A stretch of DNA of 64,000 nt from Sindora glabra (GCA_020226215.1 CM035232.1:58971220-59035219), one strand, 5' to 3'; numbered from the stretch's first letter, positions 25,432-38,690 are shown. Translations and numbers: made by a program. Notes: a model not told the origin generated them from the letters alone.

Positions 25432-28400
25432 TATGAAGTTTTATAAAGTTAATTATTGGTATATGATAAATTATTTTTGGAAGTTGTAGTACTATTATAT
25501 TGAGTTGAGATTAAAAATACTATTTAAGCTAAGATCTTAAACATAATTAGTTTTGGAAAAATATGAATATTAAGATTCTATTTGTTAAGGTAATATTGAA
25601 ATACTTGTATTGAATTTTTAAAATTACTTGGAGGAAAGTATCATAAAATATAACAATTTGATGGCTAAGATTAATTCGAACATTTAGACAAATGAAATCA
25701 AATAAGGATTGGGATTATATTACTTCAAAAAGTACCGAATCGTATCCTTTAGTTTCTTTTATTTTATTTCTTTCCCCTTTTTATATATTTCTTATTATTT
25801 CTCGATTATTCTCTCTCCCTTCCCTCTAATTTTTCTTCTAATTTTTTAGACATCCCTCTCTTTGATTTTTGTGCTATTTGGTCCTTTCTATTCTTTTTAT
25901 TTCTTTTTCTGGTTTCCTTTTCTCCCACGTAGCACTAGCATTGCCTCCTCCTTCTTTTTTTTGCATCTATCTTCTTCTCCTTGCTAACATCCTACCTCTA
26001 TCCATTCCTTCTATTATAACTCTTTTTTTACCAATTGTTGTACATCATGGCTATCACTAGCAATTGTTATTGTTTAACATCCGTCCTTAGCTGTGGAGGA
26101 GAGGTTGCGACTGGTAGCTGAGTAACAATTTTAAGCTACGACTTAGTACAATCTTTGTAGCCTCCAAGCATGGTTGCGAGTTCATGAAGCTCCCTCTTCA
26201 GCAATAAAGCTCCGTAACATAGAAATAAGTTAGGATTGAACCTGGGTGTCTTAGTAAAATTAGTTTCTTCCATTTTTTTAGCTAGAAACAATGGTGATTT
26301 TTAACGTCAACAAGCTTAAGGTAGATATTATAGATGGAGGTAAATGTCTTTATAGCATAAAAGTTTAATATTGTTGTTGATTTAAGGTTTAATCCAAGAT
26401 ACCCATTTTTATACATATTTGTGATATATAATGAAACATGATAAAAATACAATCTTTATGTTGTGAAATGTTAAAATAGAGTAATCAAAATATAAATAGA
26501 ATATTTTAAACTAATGTAATAGCTTATTCATGTGTAAGGCAAAGAGACCCATTTAATTTTGGGAATTATGATAATAGGTTGAACAAAAGTTGATAATTCG
26601 TGTTATATGGTGCTAAAATACTGCAAATAAAAATTTTATGGAGTATTATATTCTTATATCTTGCATAATTTCAATCTGACTCAAGAAAACCCATTTTTAG
26701 GTATTTTAGCTTTCAAGTACTACTTAAGAAAAATATAATTTTTATGATATGAAGTGCTTAAATAGTGTGAATAGAACAAGTAGAAAGTATTATATTATCA
26801 TATTCTTAGCAATAGTTATATATTCTAGAAAACCCATATTGTAAGTAAATTCATATATATGATGATGATCTTATAGACTAAAATTCTATGATATAAATTA
26901 TTAGAATACTTTGCTTAAAGTAATTATGAAGTATTATATTTTCTTATTTTGAAGAATTCCAATAAGATTCAAGAAAATCTTGTTTTATAATATTAATTGG
27001 ATGCCTAGTATTGTATTTATTAAATAAAAAATTTTGCGACCAAAGTATCAGAATAACTTATTTAGAGCATAAATATATCATCAAGGTGAAAATTTCTAAT
27101 AAAGATGTTTTTCTAGTTCTTTATGAAAAATTGAAGATACACGAAAATATATGTATAATTTTATATGATAATGTAAGTAGAAATGCTTTAATGGTTTAGT
27201 ACCTTGAGTTGGAAAGGTCATTACATATATACAAGAATTTCTGCTATTTCGATAATAAGTTTAAAAAAAATAAAGAAAGTGAGGATCTAGGATAATTCAG
27301 TAGCATATTTAGATTGCCCATTAATATTGGGAAGTACAAGAAATGAGTAAGATGATATACTACTATATTATGATCAAATTATGGATTTGTAATATATGAA
27401 AAGAAAATAATTAATGTTCATATAATTATAATTTATCTTTATAAATGGTGATAATAGAAGGTAAATATGGAAAGATGATTATGGATGCTTTGAGACTCCC
27501 AAGAGTGGATTAGTATTATCAAGTGAGTATATATCTAACCACTGATTTTATCTTAATTGAAGATGATTTAGATATGATGAATTATATTCTTTATACTAAT
27601 AATATAGATTTTATATTCACATTCATGTATATATATTTATATATAAACTTAGTTTCTTAGTATAAGTGTAATTAGCTATTAAAAGAGTGTTAATTGATCA
27701 GAGTGTGTAACAAAAGTGTGATGTTATTATTAGTTACTATCTAATTGATTGTGATAGAATTATAATAGATCACATTACAATTCTATTATATACTTTGATT
27801 ACCTATAATTGTGGAATATATGTCTACGTGGGCTTGTATTGAATCTGGTGATATGAATAAAGTAAAGCTCTAGGGAATTGATTACATTATGAATTGAGCC
27901 TTATAAGGCATTGGAAAATAATGAACTATGCTAGAGCAATGACTTCAAATATTGTAATTTATGATAAAGAGATGAAATCAAAAGTTGGATAAAAAATTCC
28001 CGACTAACAGTTATGAGGGACATAAGATTGATCTGAGAGTTGAATAGGAAATTCCCAGGGAGTGGTTAAGAAAAGTGTAAACTTGATTTTGAAATAAAAA
28101 GACGGTTGCATATATGTTTACTATAACTGAGTATGTGATTTAATGTGATATTAGATTACTTATGATTGGATGTTACTATTTGACATGATTGCAAAGACAT
28201 AATGTGACTATGATGATTTGTTTAAATTTTAGCCTTAAGGGCTGTTTGTGGTTATGTTGACTACCTGGAATAGGTAGTGCATCTTGTGATGATGATATTG
28301 TGCATTATCAGATAGTCGTATCTTCCATAAGTTTTGTGCAAGAGAATTCTTATTTTAAGATTTGGTTCCATAGGTTTTAGAAATTTAAAACATGAGTCGA

Positions 28401-28968
28401 TTAATAGTTTCTAAATTATTACATGCTTAACCTAAGATTATTATATGTAAAATTAATCTCTCACAAGATAGTGGTTAATATACACTCATTGAGTTCTCAT
28501 AACTCACTCAATTTTATTTTTAATGTTTTCAAGTAAAGATTAATGCCTTCAAGCCTTAATGCGTCCATGGAAAAGTAAAGACTACCTGAACTGAAGATTT
28601 AACAATTAGGATCCTTTTTGAATTAGAATCAAAATTAGAAATAGAAATGATATTGATTCCATATTTAATGTTTTGAATCGTTTATTTATATATATGTTTG
28701 AAATTATAGTATACTATGTGTTTAGTTAATACTGTCATACTTGAGAATATATACAAGTGTTATATTTTAAGGCATGTAGCCCTCGGGAAGTATCCAAAAA
28801 TAAGGGAGACTCTAACCCTTTTTCTATGAAAATTTAAAAAGAAAATTTCAAGTTCCATGGAAATTTAGAAACTTTTGTTGAATAGAAACAGTGAAAAATT
28901 ATTAAGACTTGTGAAAATTGATAACGAGATACACGCTAGTCATAATTAGGTTGGATCATGACATTAAC

Positions 28969-31900
28969 AAAATACTAAAATACCTCAACTTGTGAACTCT
29001 AGGAAAGATCAATTAGTAACGATAAGAAATACTAATATAGATAATCAGGGAAAGTGATCAAGTGGAAATTAAGCTTTGATTTCTGCATTAAATCATTAAG
29101 AAACCCAATGTAGTTATGATAAATATCTTAAGAGTTGAAAATATTCTTGTTAAAGTGTTGTTTAAACCTAGTGCCACTCATTCTTTTATTTTTAAGAAAT
29201 TTGCTAGATTAGTAGATAAAAATTTTAAATCTTTGAGTGCTCTTTTAGTTCTAATTATCCCAGATAATAAACCCTTGTTAGCCATCTATATGATTGATAC
29301 TTGTCTTATGTGTATTCATGAACATATAATGCCTGTTAATTCAACCTTGTTAGAAATATAAATGGATTGGTTATCTAAATGCCATACTTGTGTAAATTAT
29401 TCAACAAAATTAATTTTTTCTCCATAGAAGAACCCACCAATAAGATCTTAAAGTAAAAGGAAATTAGAAACTGTTGGCTTGATTTTAAGTATCAAGGTGC
29501 ATAGGCTTATAAAGAGAGGATGTACATCTTATTTGGATGTAATCCATGACTTGAATTAGCTAATTTTGGATCTTAATGATATCCTTGTGATATAAGAATT
29601 CCTTAATATGTTTCTAGAAGTGTTTTCAAGATTGGCACCAATAAGGAAATTGAATTCCCTATTAATTTAGCATACTATACTGAACTAATCTCTATACCAC
29701 CATATTGAATGGCTCTATAAGTTGAAAGAGTTAAAAAAATAATTATAGGATAGTGGATAAAAGCTTATTCATTCAACTTCATCACCTTAAGAGGCCAAAA
29801 CACTATTTATTAAGAAGAATGATGGTTCCTTATGATTATTCATTAGTTACAACCAACTAAATGAAGTTACAATTAAGAATAAATATCCTTTGGGTAGCCT
29901 ATTTGATTAGTTACAAGGAGCAAAATATTTCCAAAAGATGGACTTGCAATCATGTTACCATAAATTGAAGATTATTTTCGAACATAGATTTTTAGAGATG
30001 TTATATTCATTATAAATTCCTAATCATGTCTTTTCAATTAACTAATGCCCCAATTGCCTTTATGGACATAATAAATTAAGTGTTCAAACCTTTCTTAGAA
30101 AATTTTGTAATTATGTTTATTTATGACATCTTAGTGTATTTGAAAAGTGGAAAGAAGGATGCATAGCACCTTAGAACTTATTGCAAATCTTATGCAAATA
30201 CTAATTACATGCTAAGTTTTCTAAGTGAAAATTCCAAATAACTAATATGAAATTTCTTAGGCACATCATGTCATAAGAAAAAGTCTCAGTGGATCCCTAA
30301 AAAAATTAAAGTTGTAGAAAACAGTCGAGGTCCATATATGTTATTGAAATTCAAAGTTTACTTACATTAGTAAGGTACTACAAGAGATTTGTCAAAGATT
30401 TTTCTAAGATAATCATACCATTGACCAAGTTAACATAAAAAGGAGTCAAGTTCTTGTGGTCATATACATGTAAAATAAGTTTACAAAAGTTAAAAGAATG
30501 TTTGAAGTTAGCTTTAGTTTTTGTATCATATTTTAGTATTGGTGGACATGTTGTATATTGCAATGTTTCCAAAATAGTTCTTAAATGTGTTTTAATGAAG
30601 AATAGTAAAGTGATTTTCATATGCATGCTAATAATTAAAAAAGCATAAGCAAAACTACTTTATGCATGATTTGGAGATTGTAGTAATGATTTTTGCATTG
30701 AAAATTTAGAAGCACTACTTGTATAGAGAAACCTAGGAGATTTATACAAATCATAAGCACTTGAAATAAATATTTAAATAAAAAAATTTGAACTTAAAAT
30801 AGAGAAGACGAATAGATCTCATTAATGATTATGACTATTCCATAATTTATCACCTCTAATAAAGCCAATGTGGTAGTGGATGTATTAAGTAGGAGATCTA
30901 TAGGAAAAATGATCAAAACACCTTTCAATGGCCAAGGAGTATTGCTGACTTAGTAGAAGTTCAATCCATCCTCATAGAAAAAAACCAAGGAAGCTCAAAA
31001 AGTTAACCTAAATTATTCTAATTTTATAAAAAATGCAATTGACAATCTAAAAGGAGGTTTAACCATTGATAAGAAAAAGGTGATTCGATATCAATGGTGA
31101 ATTTAGGTTCCTTCAAGTAAGTGGAACAAATTAATGCATTAAGCTCGATGTTTATCTTATACCATGCATCTTGGAGTAGCTAAAATGAATCATGCTTTAC
31201 AAGAAATTTTTTAGTGTAAAAGAATGCAAAGAGATATGCTTAACTATATACTGAAATAGCTCACATGCTAGCATGTAAAAGTAGAATATCAACATCTAAC
31301 CAAGATGCACCAACCACTTCTAATTCTATAATGAAAGTAGGAATGTGTGATGATGGATTTCCTAACAATGTTATCAAGAATCCAAAAGACAAACGATTCT
31401 ATTTAGGTCATGTCAATCAGTTAACTAAAATGGTGCATTTTTTACATGTTAAAACCACTTTCTTGATAACTTAGTTACTGAAGAGTATTTTGACAAGATA
31501 ATTCCAATTCATGAAGTTCCAATCACAACCATTTTAGGTTTAGGCACACAATTTACAATTCACTACTAGCAATCTTTCTAATAGCTTTAAGCATTCAACT
31601 ATAGTTTAGTATAACTATTCATCCTTAAATAGATAAGAATTTGGAATAGATTATTCAAATCTTAAAAGATATGCTTAAAACTTGTGTTCTTAAGTTTGAA
31701 AGGAATTAGAAGAAACATTTTCCAGTGATTGAATTTGCTTGTAATAATAATTATTAGTTAAATACAAAAATGGCACTATATAAGACATTATATGGTTGAA
31801 GGTGCAAATCTTTGGTAGAATGGTTTGAACTAAGAGAGGTAAGGCTCTTAAGACTAAATTTGATAACTAATATATTAGAGAAGGCTTAGATCATTAGATA

Positions 31901-32410
31901 CTGATAAAAAATAGCACAAGATCAGTAAAAATCCTGTTTAGACAAGAGAAAGTGAAAATTACAATTTTAAGAAGGAGATATGATCTTTCTCATGGTCTCT
32001 TCTATAAAAAGACTCATCTAGTTTAAGAAGAAAAGGAAAATTAACGTTTTATTTTATTAGATCATTTCCAATTATCAAGTGTGTAGGAATAATAGCTTAT
32101 CATGTGAATTTTTTAGATAATTTACAAGCCATACATCTTGTCTTTTATGTTTCCATGCTTTCAAAATATGTGCTAAATGCATTCTATGTGATTTGAAAAT
32201 AACCATTGCAATTAGAGTCTAATTTGTTTATAAGTAATAATAGGTTGGAATTTTAGATCATGAAGTTTCAAAAATAAGGCCAAAAATGGTATCATCTATA
32301 AAAGTCCGTTGGGAATAACATATGCAAGAAAAATCCACTTAGGAACTTGAATAAGAAATGTGGCAAGTATACCTTCACTTATTTGGTAAGCACTAAAGCC
32401 CAAAAATCAA
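28969..32410 (+). pseudogene. G1 pol relic: protease, RT, RNase H, integrase
   Basis: Fragments in order: protease, VLFKPSATHSFI (29152 on), where the family active site is DSG and here reads KPS. RT, SLFDQLQGAKYF-like text and MDLQSCYHKLK (about 29940), then FIYDILVYLKSGK (about 30118), where the usual DD is YD. RNase H, IYTNHKHL-like text (about 30740) and YHL..NKANVVVDVLSRRS (about 30845). Integrase, HLGVAKMNHALQEIF (about 31170), QLTKMVHFLHVKTTF (about 31415), then a C-terminal KVRWE...EKST.ELE.EM (about 32290) like the chromovirus tail. Many stops and frameshifts: not functional. Confidence 0.85.
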
Positions 32411-32469
32411 TCCGCTTTCATATAATTTATTAGGTTAGCATACATCTAATTCGAGGATAAATTCTTTTG

Positions 32470-32482
32470 TAAAAGGAAGTAC
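32470..32482 (+). other. Polypurine tract of G1
   Basis: TAAAAGGAAGTAC, after AATTCGAGGATAAATTC, directly before the 3' LTR start. Same arrangement as in BC. Confidence 0.6.
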
Positions 32483-33904
32483 TATTACAATCATTAAAGT
32501 TAAAATGTTTTGCATAGAAATAATTAATTATTATAAAAAAATTTGAAAAATTTTTATGAGAAATAATGGGTAAAAGAATTATTTGAAATGTTTTATGGTT
32601 AAGTATGATTAAAGGTGAGCATGTAATTTTGGAGATGACATTGAGAGCCTTTTTTCTATTTTGCCATTAATGCCATTACACCATTTATTCCCTCAAACTT
32701 AGTTAATTCTCTCTTTATCCAAAAGAGAAAACCCATTCTCACACTTGCAAGAAAAAGCATCAATTTTCTAAACTTATCATTTACACTTCCACCTTAATAT
32801 AAACAAGGTAATGAATTCTACTCTTTAATCTTTGCAAGACTTTTTCCCTACTCTTTCTTTGAGTTATGGAAGGTCGAGGGTTTTGATTTCAAAGAGGATT
32901 TTGGAGCTCTAGCTTTGAATCCTTGCTTACTAATGTTTACAGATAAACTAATCCTTATTTTCTCCACCTATTTCCTTCTCTAACATTCGTGAGTGAACAT
33001 TCTAATCAATTTTGTGTGAATTTCAATGATCTAAACTAGTTTAATTTAGATTTTCTTTATAATTACAAATTTAAGGATGATGTGTGATGTGAATTTCTTG
33101 TTAAATCTATTATATATGAGATTATTTTTATATTGTATAGTGGTTGAACGGCTTGAACTTGCATGAAAGATAATTTCTTAAATGAAATTCCTATGAATGA
33201 ATAGTATTTTTCACAAGAAACTTGAAAATTTCATGAACTAATCAAATAAGTAATCAATTAACCTAGGCCTAAAGGTTCTCTACCTAGACTTAATTTATTA
33301 GGTAATTAATTAGACTAATAAGAAAAGATAAGCTAATCAATTAGGCTAGGCTTAAAGGTTCTCCTCTTAGACTTAATTGATTAAGTAATCAATTAGGCTA
33401 ATAAAAAATGATGAGCTAATTGATTAAGTAATCAATTAGGTTAGGCTTGGAGGTTCTCTGCTTGGCCTTAATCGATTAAGCTAATAAGAAAGATGTACTA
33501 ATCAATTAGATAATAAATTAGGATAAATATGAAAACTCTTTAGACAAAATCAATTATACTTTTTTTTTTAATTTTTTGCTTATTCCAAAGGTTTTAAGAA
33601 CTTTAATTCATTCTATAGTTTCAATATTAGTATATATGCCTTTATTAGATGTTAAATGAGTATGATAAGGCCATATAAAAAGATAGAGTAGTGTTGTAAC
33701 TTATGAAATTATATTATGGTTTGATATTGAAAAGAATAAACTTAATTGTCATTTTTGGACAAAGAAATTGAGATAAGGACTAACTGACATCTCTTATAGG
33801 TTAACATTGAATCTAGTGAATGCTTGCAAGAGAAAAGGATGATTTGAAGGAACAAAGTTAGAAGAAATTCACAAGGAAATTTACATGCTTTCCTTATATA
33901 TATA
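32483..33904 (+). mobile_element. 3' LTR of G1, first part
   Basis: Starts TATTACAATC (the 5' LTR has TGTCACAC, so TG became TA) and follows the 5' LTR base for base apart from indels. Interrupted at 33905 by solo LTR S3 in its TA tract. Confidence 0.8.
33251..33530. repeat. Tandem sub-repeats in the G1 3' LTR
   Basis: At least three units of about 83-95 bp, each with TAATCAATTAGGCTAGGC, then AAGGTTCTC and CTTAATTGATTA; the halves TAATCAATTA and TTAATTGATTA are near-inverted. Unit starts at 33251, 33334 and 33429. Shared with the 5' LTR, so it pre-dates insertion of G1. Confidence 0.8.
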
Positions 33905-35264
33905 TGTTGGAATTGGGAGCCAAACAAATACAGTGAAATTAACTGATCCTAGTCAAGGATCCATGTGAAACAATTAGATCAGGATAGGGATTTGATTACC
34001 TTTTTTGAACACTTCAGAGGTTCAATCACTGATCACTCTATTTGATTTGCTTCTAGTCAAAGATTCTGAGGTATCCACATGAACCCATGAACCACCAGCG
34101 GACGTCTCACGTGCACTGATTGAAATTCACCTCTTTTTCTTTCGTAGTGCTAGCTATGCCCTTCAAGAATTCAAAGGGGCTGCTAGGTTTTTCTATGTTT
34201 TTGGGATGCGTGAATTATTCATATTATTACCTAACAAGCCTATTTAAATAGGTGCATAGAAAATCTTAACTAATTGGGCTTTATTCTATGTATAATTATG
34301 GGCTTATTATTGGGTCTTATAATTATAACATAGAATTTCCAAATATTAAGCATAAACAATTTGGTCCATTAATTCTAAAATCACTAGTTTCTAAGTGTAC
34401 AACCCTACAAGCTCTCATTACATTAGGAATGATCATAAATCATATTAATAATCATAAACAATGAGTGGTGTCTAGCAACACATCATTATTACTCAAGTAG
34501 TCAAAAAATTAGTGATTTGACTAAACCTATTTGTGATCATTATCTATGACCTTTTGTCCTAGATATTTAAATTAAGCATGAGACATGGATCGTGTCATTC
34601 TTGTATAGCTCAATTCAAAAGTTTCTTAATTCTTAAGTAAGTTGACTAAAGTAAATATAATTGACATTTCATGTCAATTCATTTAAGCATGGCCATGTAT
34701 TTTTCTCAACTTTACTTAATTAAAGGGCCTGCATATATCACTCCTGTTATATAGGAGGGACAAATTCTATCTTGATCACACAAATCCCTCCGTATGATAT
34801 ATGACATATTCAATAACTACCCTTGCATTCACTCAACCATGAGTGATATAAAGTAGTATCAAAATATGAAACTCACATATAAGGAACCTTGGTGATCTTA
34901 AGTCAAAAAACCATATCAATGATAATTGCTAAGAATCACTCATGATACTCATATAATAATCCATGTAATGTTCTCAAGGTAGGTCGGTCCAGTATACAAG
35001 TTCTCTAACTTGTACTCATGTGTAGACTTAATATCTCATATAAGTTACCACACATGCTAATCTTAACATATCAAAGTAACTCAATCCAGAATGATATATA
35101 ACTAGGGACATTTAAGAATATAATTATTCTAAGTTTTTTATTATAATTAAATATATTACACAGACAATATATGTAAAAATATGATAATTGGAATTGCTAT
35201 TAAAATAACATGATTCAAATTTACAATCATCCATATGATTGGTTTTAGGGCATATACCTCAACA
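33905..35264 (-). mobile_element. S3: copia-type solo LTR in a TA microsatellite, TSD ATATA
   Basis: On the minus strand starts TGTTGAGGTATATGCCC and ends GGCTCCCAATTCCAACA. Flanked by ATATA (33900-33904 and 35265-35269), although in a TA tract this is weak as proof. TGTTG/CAACA ends are perfect. No ORF or PBS. Confidence 0.88.
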
Positions 35265-35486
35265 ATATATATATATATACATACATATATATATATATGT
35301 ATGTATGTATGTATGTGTGTGTGTGTATGTCATTAAATAATATAGAAATGCTATAAATGAATTGTGATATTGAGGAAATGAAAATATTTTGTTTGTGTGG
35401 GCAATGTGGATTCAGTAATGATTTGCTTTATCGAATATATGATATGTAAACTAGAATTTAAGGATGGGAATCTTCTCAATAAGATT

Positions 35487-35552
<66 letters not shown>

Positions 35553-35980
35553 TTAGAATGTTTGCTCATTGAACTCTACACTTATCCCTCCATGTTTTAC
35601 TTTACAAATTCATAAGTCAATGCTTCTACACCACCAAAATAAAGATTGGTCCTTTGGGATTCCATTTAACTGGGTTGGGGGCAATACATTGAAATTTTGC
35701 TTGTAAATAGATATATTTTCCTTAAACCTTTTCCTTTGTGAGCCTTGAGTAGTAAAAGGTGATTACTTGGGGTAAATATTGTATACCACAATGATTTTGT
35801 TTGAGAGTAATTGTTAAACTAGCTTATTATGAAAAATTACCATAAATTATAAGCACTCCCCTTTTTATAGGAAACAACCATGTTGACTACTAATATTTTG
35901 AAATATAAATATTAGTATTAATGATATTCCAAACTTTTTTTGTTTAGAGTATTATTAAGTATTGTCTATAATTGAGGTAA
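35265..35980 (+). mobile_element. 3' LTR of G1, second part, cut at 35981
   Basis: Continues the G1 LTR (matches about 14860-15455) with the microsatellite flank ACATACATATATAT...GTATGTATGTGTGTGTG and a second TA tract. It stops at ATTGAGGTAA where the 5' LTR continues GCTATTAGAAATTG; element E begins here, so GGTAA (35976-35980) is its TSD. Confidence 0.78.
35495..35550. repeat. (TA)n microsatellite
   Basis: About 56 bp of uninterrupted AT dinucleotides in the G1 3' LTR. The aligned site in the 5' LTR (about 14995) has no such expansion. Confidence 0.95.
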
Positions 35981-36776
35981 TGCAACACCCTAATCTAAGA
36001 ACTGAAGGATAAAAAATTTTTTGGTACTAATCTTCAATTTACTTATCTTTTTCTATGATTCAATTTATCGTTAAATAGTCTATTTTGATAGCCAAGTGTT
36101 CTGTTATGCTATAGCATCTTCATCCATTATGATCGTTACCTAAAAGTAACAAACAACAATGGAGTAAGTCATAAAAACTTAATGAGTCAAACTCCATATA
36201 AACTATCTTAGGATTTCATTTAATTAGAGTCTCCCCTTTTAGTTTTCTTGTTATTATTACCCTGTTACTTTTATATTGATCATTTTAATGATATTAGTCT
36301 TTTATTATCTTTTTCACATCATTTGCATTATCCATAAAAGAATTTTTGTTATTCAGGTCTTAACATTATACTTTTCAAGTGAGATATCATTACTTTTAAT
36401 GTTGCTTTTGTAATTTACCTTGCCTTTTTAGCAACCATCTATTTTATTACTCTTGGCCATTATACATGGTTATTTATAATTTTATGTAACTAGTAAATCT
36501 CAAAGTGTCATTATGTTTCAACCTTTATGATATATCTTATGCTAGTTTTAATGTTTAATATACTGAATCCATATATAAGCATCAAGTCATTCATATCACC
36601 TTAACAGTTGTAAAGAATAGATAGTAAGCCACAATATAGTTAGTAAACATGTAACATACAATCATGTTATTAACTCATAAACATATATGATGCTATTATA
36701 GTTATATATAACTCAGAAGCATATGACATGCAATGAGCATGCAATGTAAATAGTACAATATGGTATCATGCATTCC

Positions 36777-37020
36777 ATACTCATAATCACATTGCTAGTC
36801 TCCACTTGCTAATAACTAATTCATTCATATTCATCTAAGTTTGCAATGTTGCAATAATATTTGATATCATATTTCCCATCCTTATAACCATATTGTTAGA
36901 CTCTACTTGCTAATCACTAAATATCCATCCTTATAACTAGATTGCTAGCTTCCACTCCTTGACAACTGAGTATCCATCCATATAACCACATTAGCAACCC
37001 CTAATTACTAACAACAAAAT
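36777..37020. repeat. ~50-bp tandem sub-repeats in the E LTR
   Basis: Units of the type ATCCATCCTTATAACCACAT followed by TGCTAGCTTCCACTTGCTAA occur four to five times with drift; the same array is present at about 52840-53115 in the other LTR, so it is part of the LTR. Confidence 0.7.
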
Positions 37021-37946
37021 ATTCTCTATATTTGTATAGTACTTATATCACATCATAATTTTTGCCATAACTAACTATCATATCATATCATATTTTATTT
37101 CATAATGGCCATGAATGCATTTAAGAATAATTAAATGCAATATAAGCATATAAGTACATAGAATGAAAAAACTCATGTGTGTACATTTGTCAAAATTTAT
37201 GATGTCATATCATATTCACATGCTTATGACTTATGCAATATCTCATAGGATTTGGAAATCCTTAATGCACTTGTGCTGTCAACACACATATATACACTTT
37301 TACTATATTCAAAAACAATTTTTCATGATCATCACAAGGTATTATTAATCAAAATCTAGGTATGGTTCAAATAAGATATCATAAATTTCTAAGTTCTAAT
37401 TTCTTTCCATCATATTTTTAAATGTACACTTATCTTGAATTTTCATCCTTAGCTATACATATATTCATATATGAGTGTGTGCTTATGTGTATAATACTTG
37501 ACACATATCATTTTACTTTTGTTTTGCTTACATGCTACTTATTTATTATTTATTATATATATGTATGTATATTTTTTTGTATTTTCATTCATAACCCTCA
37601 TATCAATATTTACAATTAAATACATAAATTTATTTTTCATATTTATATTAATATCCACATCACATACATATAATAACTTCTTTTTTTTATAAAAAAATTA
37701 CATATAAATATTATTTATCTCTGTATATAAACATTATCAATCTCGTATGTACACTTATTCTCGTCCTTATTTTCATATTTTCAATTATGTACATATATTT
37801 ACTTTTACTTTAATATTAATATTCACAATGTAGGTTTATTTTCTACTTTTACCTTATTAACCACAATCACATACTCATATTTGTCCTCATCTTTTCATTC
37901 ATAAAATAGTCACATGCACATATATTAATTCCATAAAATAATTACA

Positions 37947-38015
<69 letters not shown>
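37947..38015. repeat. (TG)n microsatellite
   Basis: About 69 bp of TG dinucleotides with one TT interruption; the other LTR has a much shorter TG stretch elsewhere (53668-53692). Confidence 0.95.
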
Positions 38016-38019
<4 letters not shown>

Positions 38020-38366
38020 ATATGTATATTTTTATAACCAAATTATGAACACACAAAATCTTTTCATAAAAATAGCCATGTATATAAGTATATTTTATTT
38101 ATAAACCATTTACATTCATAAAAATTAGCCCACCCCCACACACATATATAATTTTCAAAATAACCATATTTTTCTAAAAACAATCATGTACATGATTACA
38201 TTATTTATAAACCAATCATGTATGCAAATAATAACTTATGGTAATAAAAATAATAATGTACTTATTTATTATCTTTATAAACTTAATCACATACATATAT
38301 ATAATATTTTCATAATAAAAATAATATTATATGTATATAATATTTTTGTAAAACCAATAATGTACC

Positions 38367-38690
38367 CACAATGGCGAATCTAACAATTTTAAGTTATAGG
38401 AGAAATATTTATACACAAAATAAAATTAAAATTATTATAAAAATTTTAAATAAAAATAAAGTATAATTTATTTCAATATTTTTTCTATATGTATCTTTAT
38501 GAATAATTAATGAATTTTAAATATTCTTATATTTATTTGAAATAAAAAATTTTCCTTCATCTAATGTAGAAATAAATTATAGAGGTAATTTTAATTAAAT
38601 TTATAGCATTAATATATAATATTAATGTGTGTGTTTGTATACCAACATCAATTTTATTTATTGGGGTAATTATGTATGTAAATCTACTCC
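38367..38690. other. ~325-bp segment present in one E LTR only
   Basis: From about CAATGGCGAATCTAACAATT to about TAAATCTACTCC. The 52-55 kb LTR copy lacks it: there, degenerate CATGTA/AATAAAAATAGTAA units run on without a break. ATGTAC occurs on both sides, a possible target duplication. It may be a small transposon or a deletion in the other copy. No ORF. Confidence 0.4.

Larger units (their letters stand above)
18573..28963 (-). mobile_element. BC: long-LTR retroelement with one LTR inverted, TSD TTAAC
   Basis: Flanked by TTAAC at 18568-18572 and 28964-28968, within the gag of G1. On the minus strand it has an inverted LTR (C, 28963 to about 23959), a tRNA-Met type PBS, a roughly 1.7-kb internal region without ORFs, a purine tract, and a normal LTR (B, 22236 to 18573). 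Both outer termini are the U5 end (TGTCATGA type; the left one reads TATCATGA). A normal element would have both LTRs in the same direction. Without solo LTR S2 it is about 8.9 kb. It is not a DNA transposon with long TIRs, because PBS and PPT are present and the TSD is 5 bp. Confidence 0.8.
23959..28963 (+). mobile_element. C: inverted LTR copy of BC, lacking the first ~125 bp
   Basis: Sense on the plus strand. It starts inside U3: TATGGG at 23978 corresponds to base 144 of LTR B. It ends GGATCATGACA at 28963. It is interrupted by solo LTR S2. Text shared with B includes GAAGCTCCCTCTTCA and AAGCTTAAGGTAGATA. The U3 start TGTAATATCC is missing and the PBS is attached instead. Confidence 0.8.
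11863..35980 (+). mobile_element. G1: chromovirus-like Ty3/gypsy retrotransposon, heavily nested
   Basis: 5' LTR 11863-15514, PBS-like site at 15519, gag relic 15890-18567, pol relic 28969-32410, purine tract at about 32470, 3' LTR from 32483. Without insertions the LTRs are about 2.1-2.2 kb. Insertions H1, S1, BC and S3 interrupt it, and element E interrupts its 3' LTR at 35981. The last roughly 60 bp of the 3' LTR should lie right of the window. Left flank is ACCAT (11858-11862). Protease, RT, RNase H and integrase order identifies Ty3/gypsy; the integrase tail resembles chromovirus elements. Confidence 0.85.

Noticed and set aside
18573..28963. DNA transposon with ~3.6-kb terminal inverted repeats
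   Set aside because: A PBS, a polypurine region and a 5-bp TSD are present, and sister LTRs A1 and D occur singly with 5-bp TSDs; an LTR retroelement explains all of this.
29116..29361. 81-codon frame as an independent small gene
   Set aside because: It is the decayed protease of G1 and continues into RT text in other frames.
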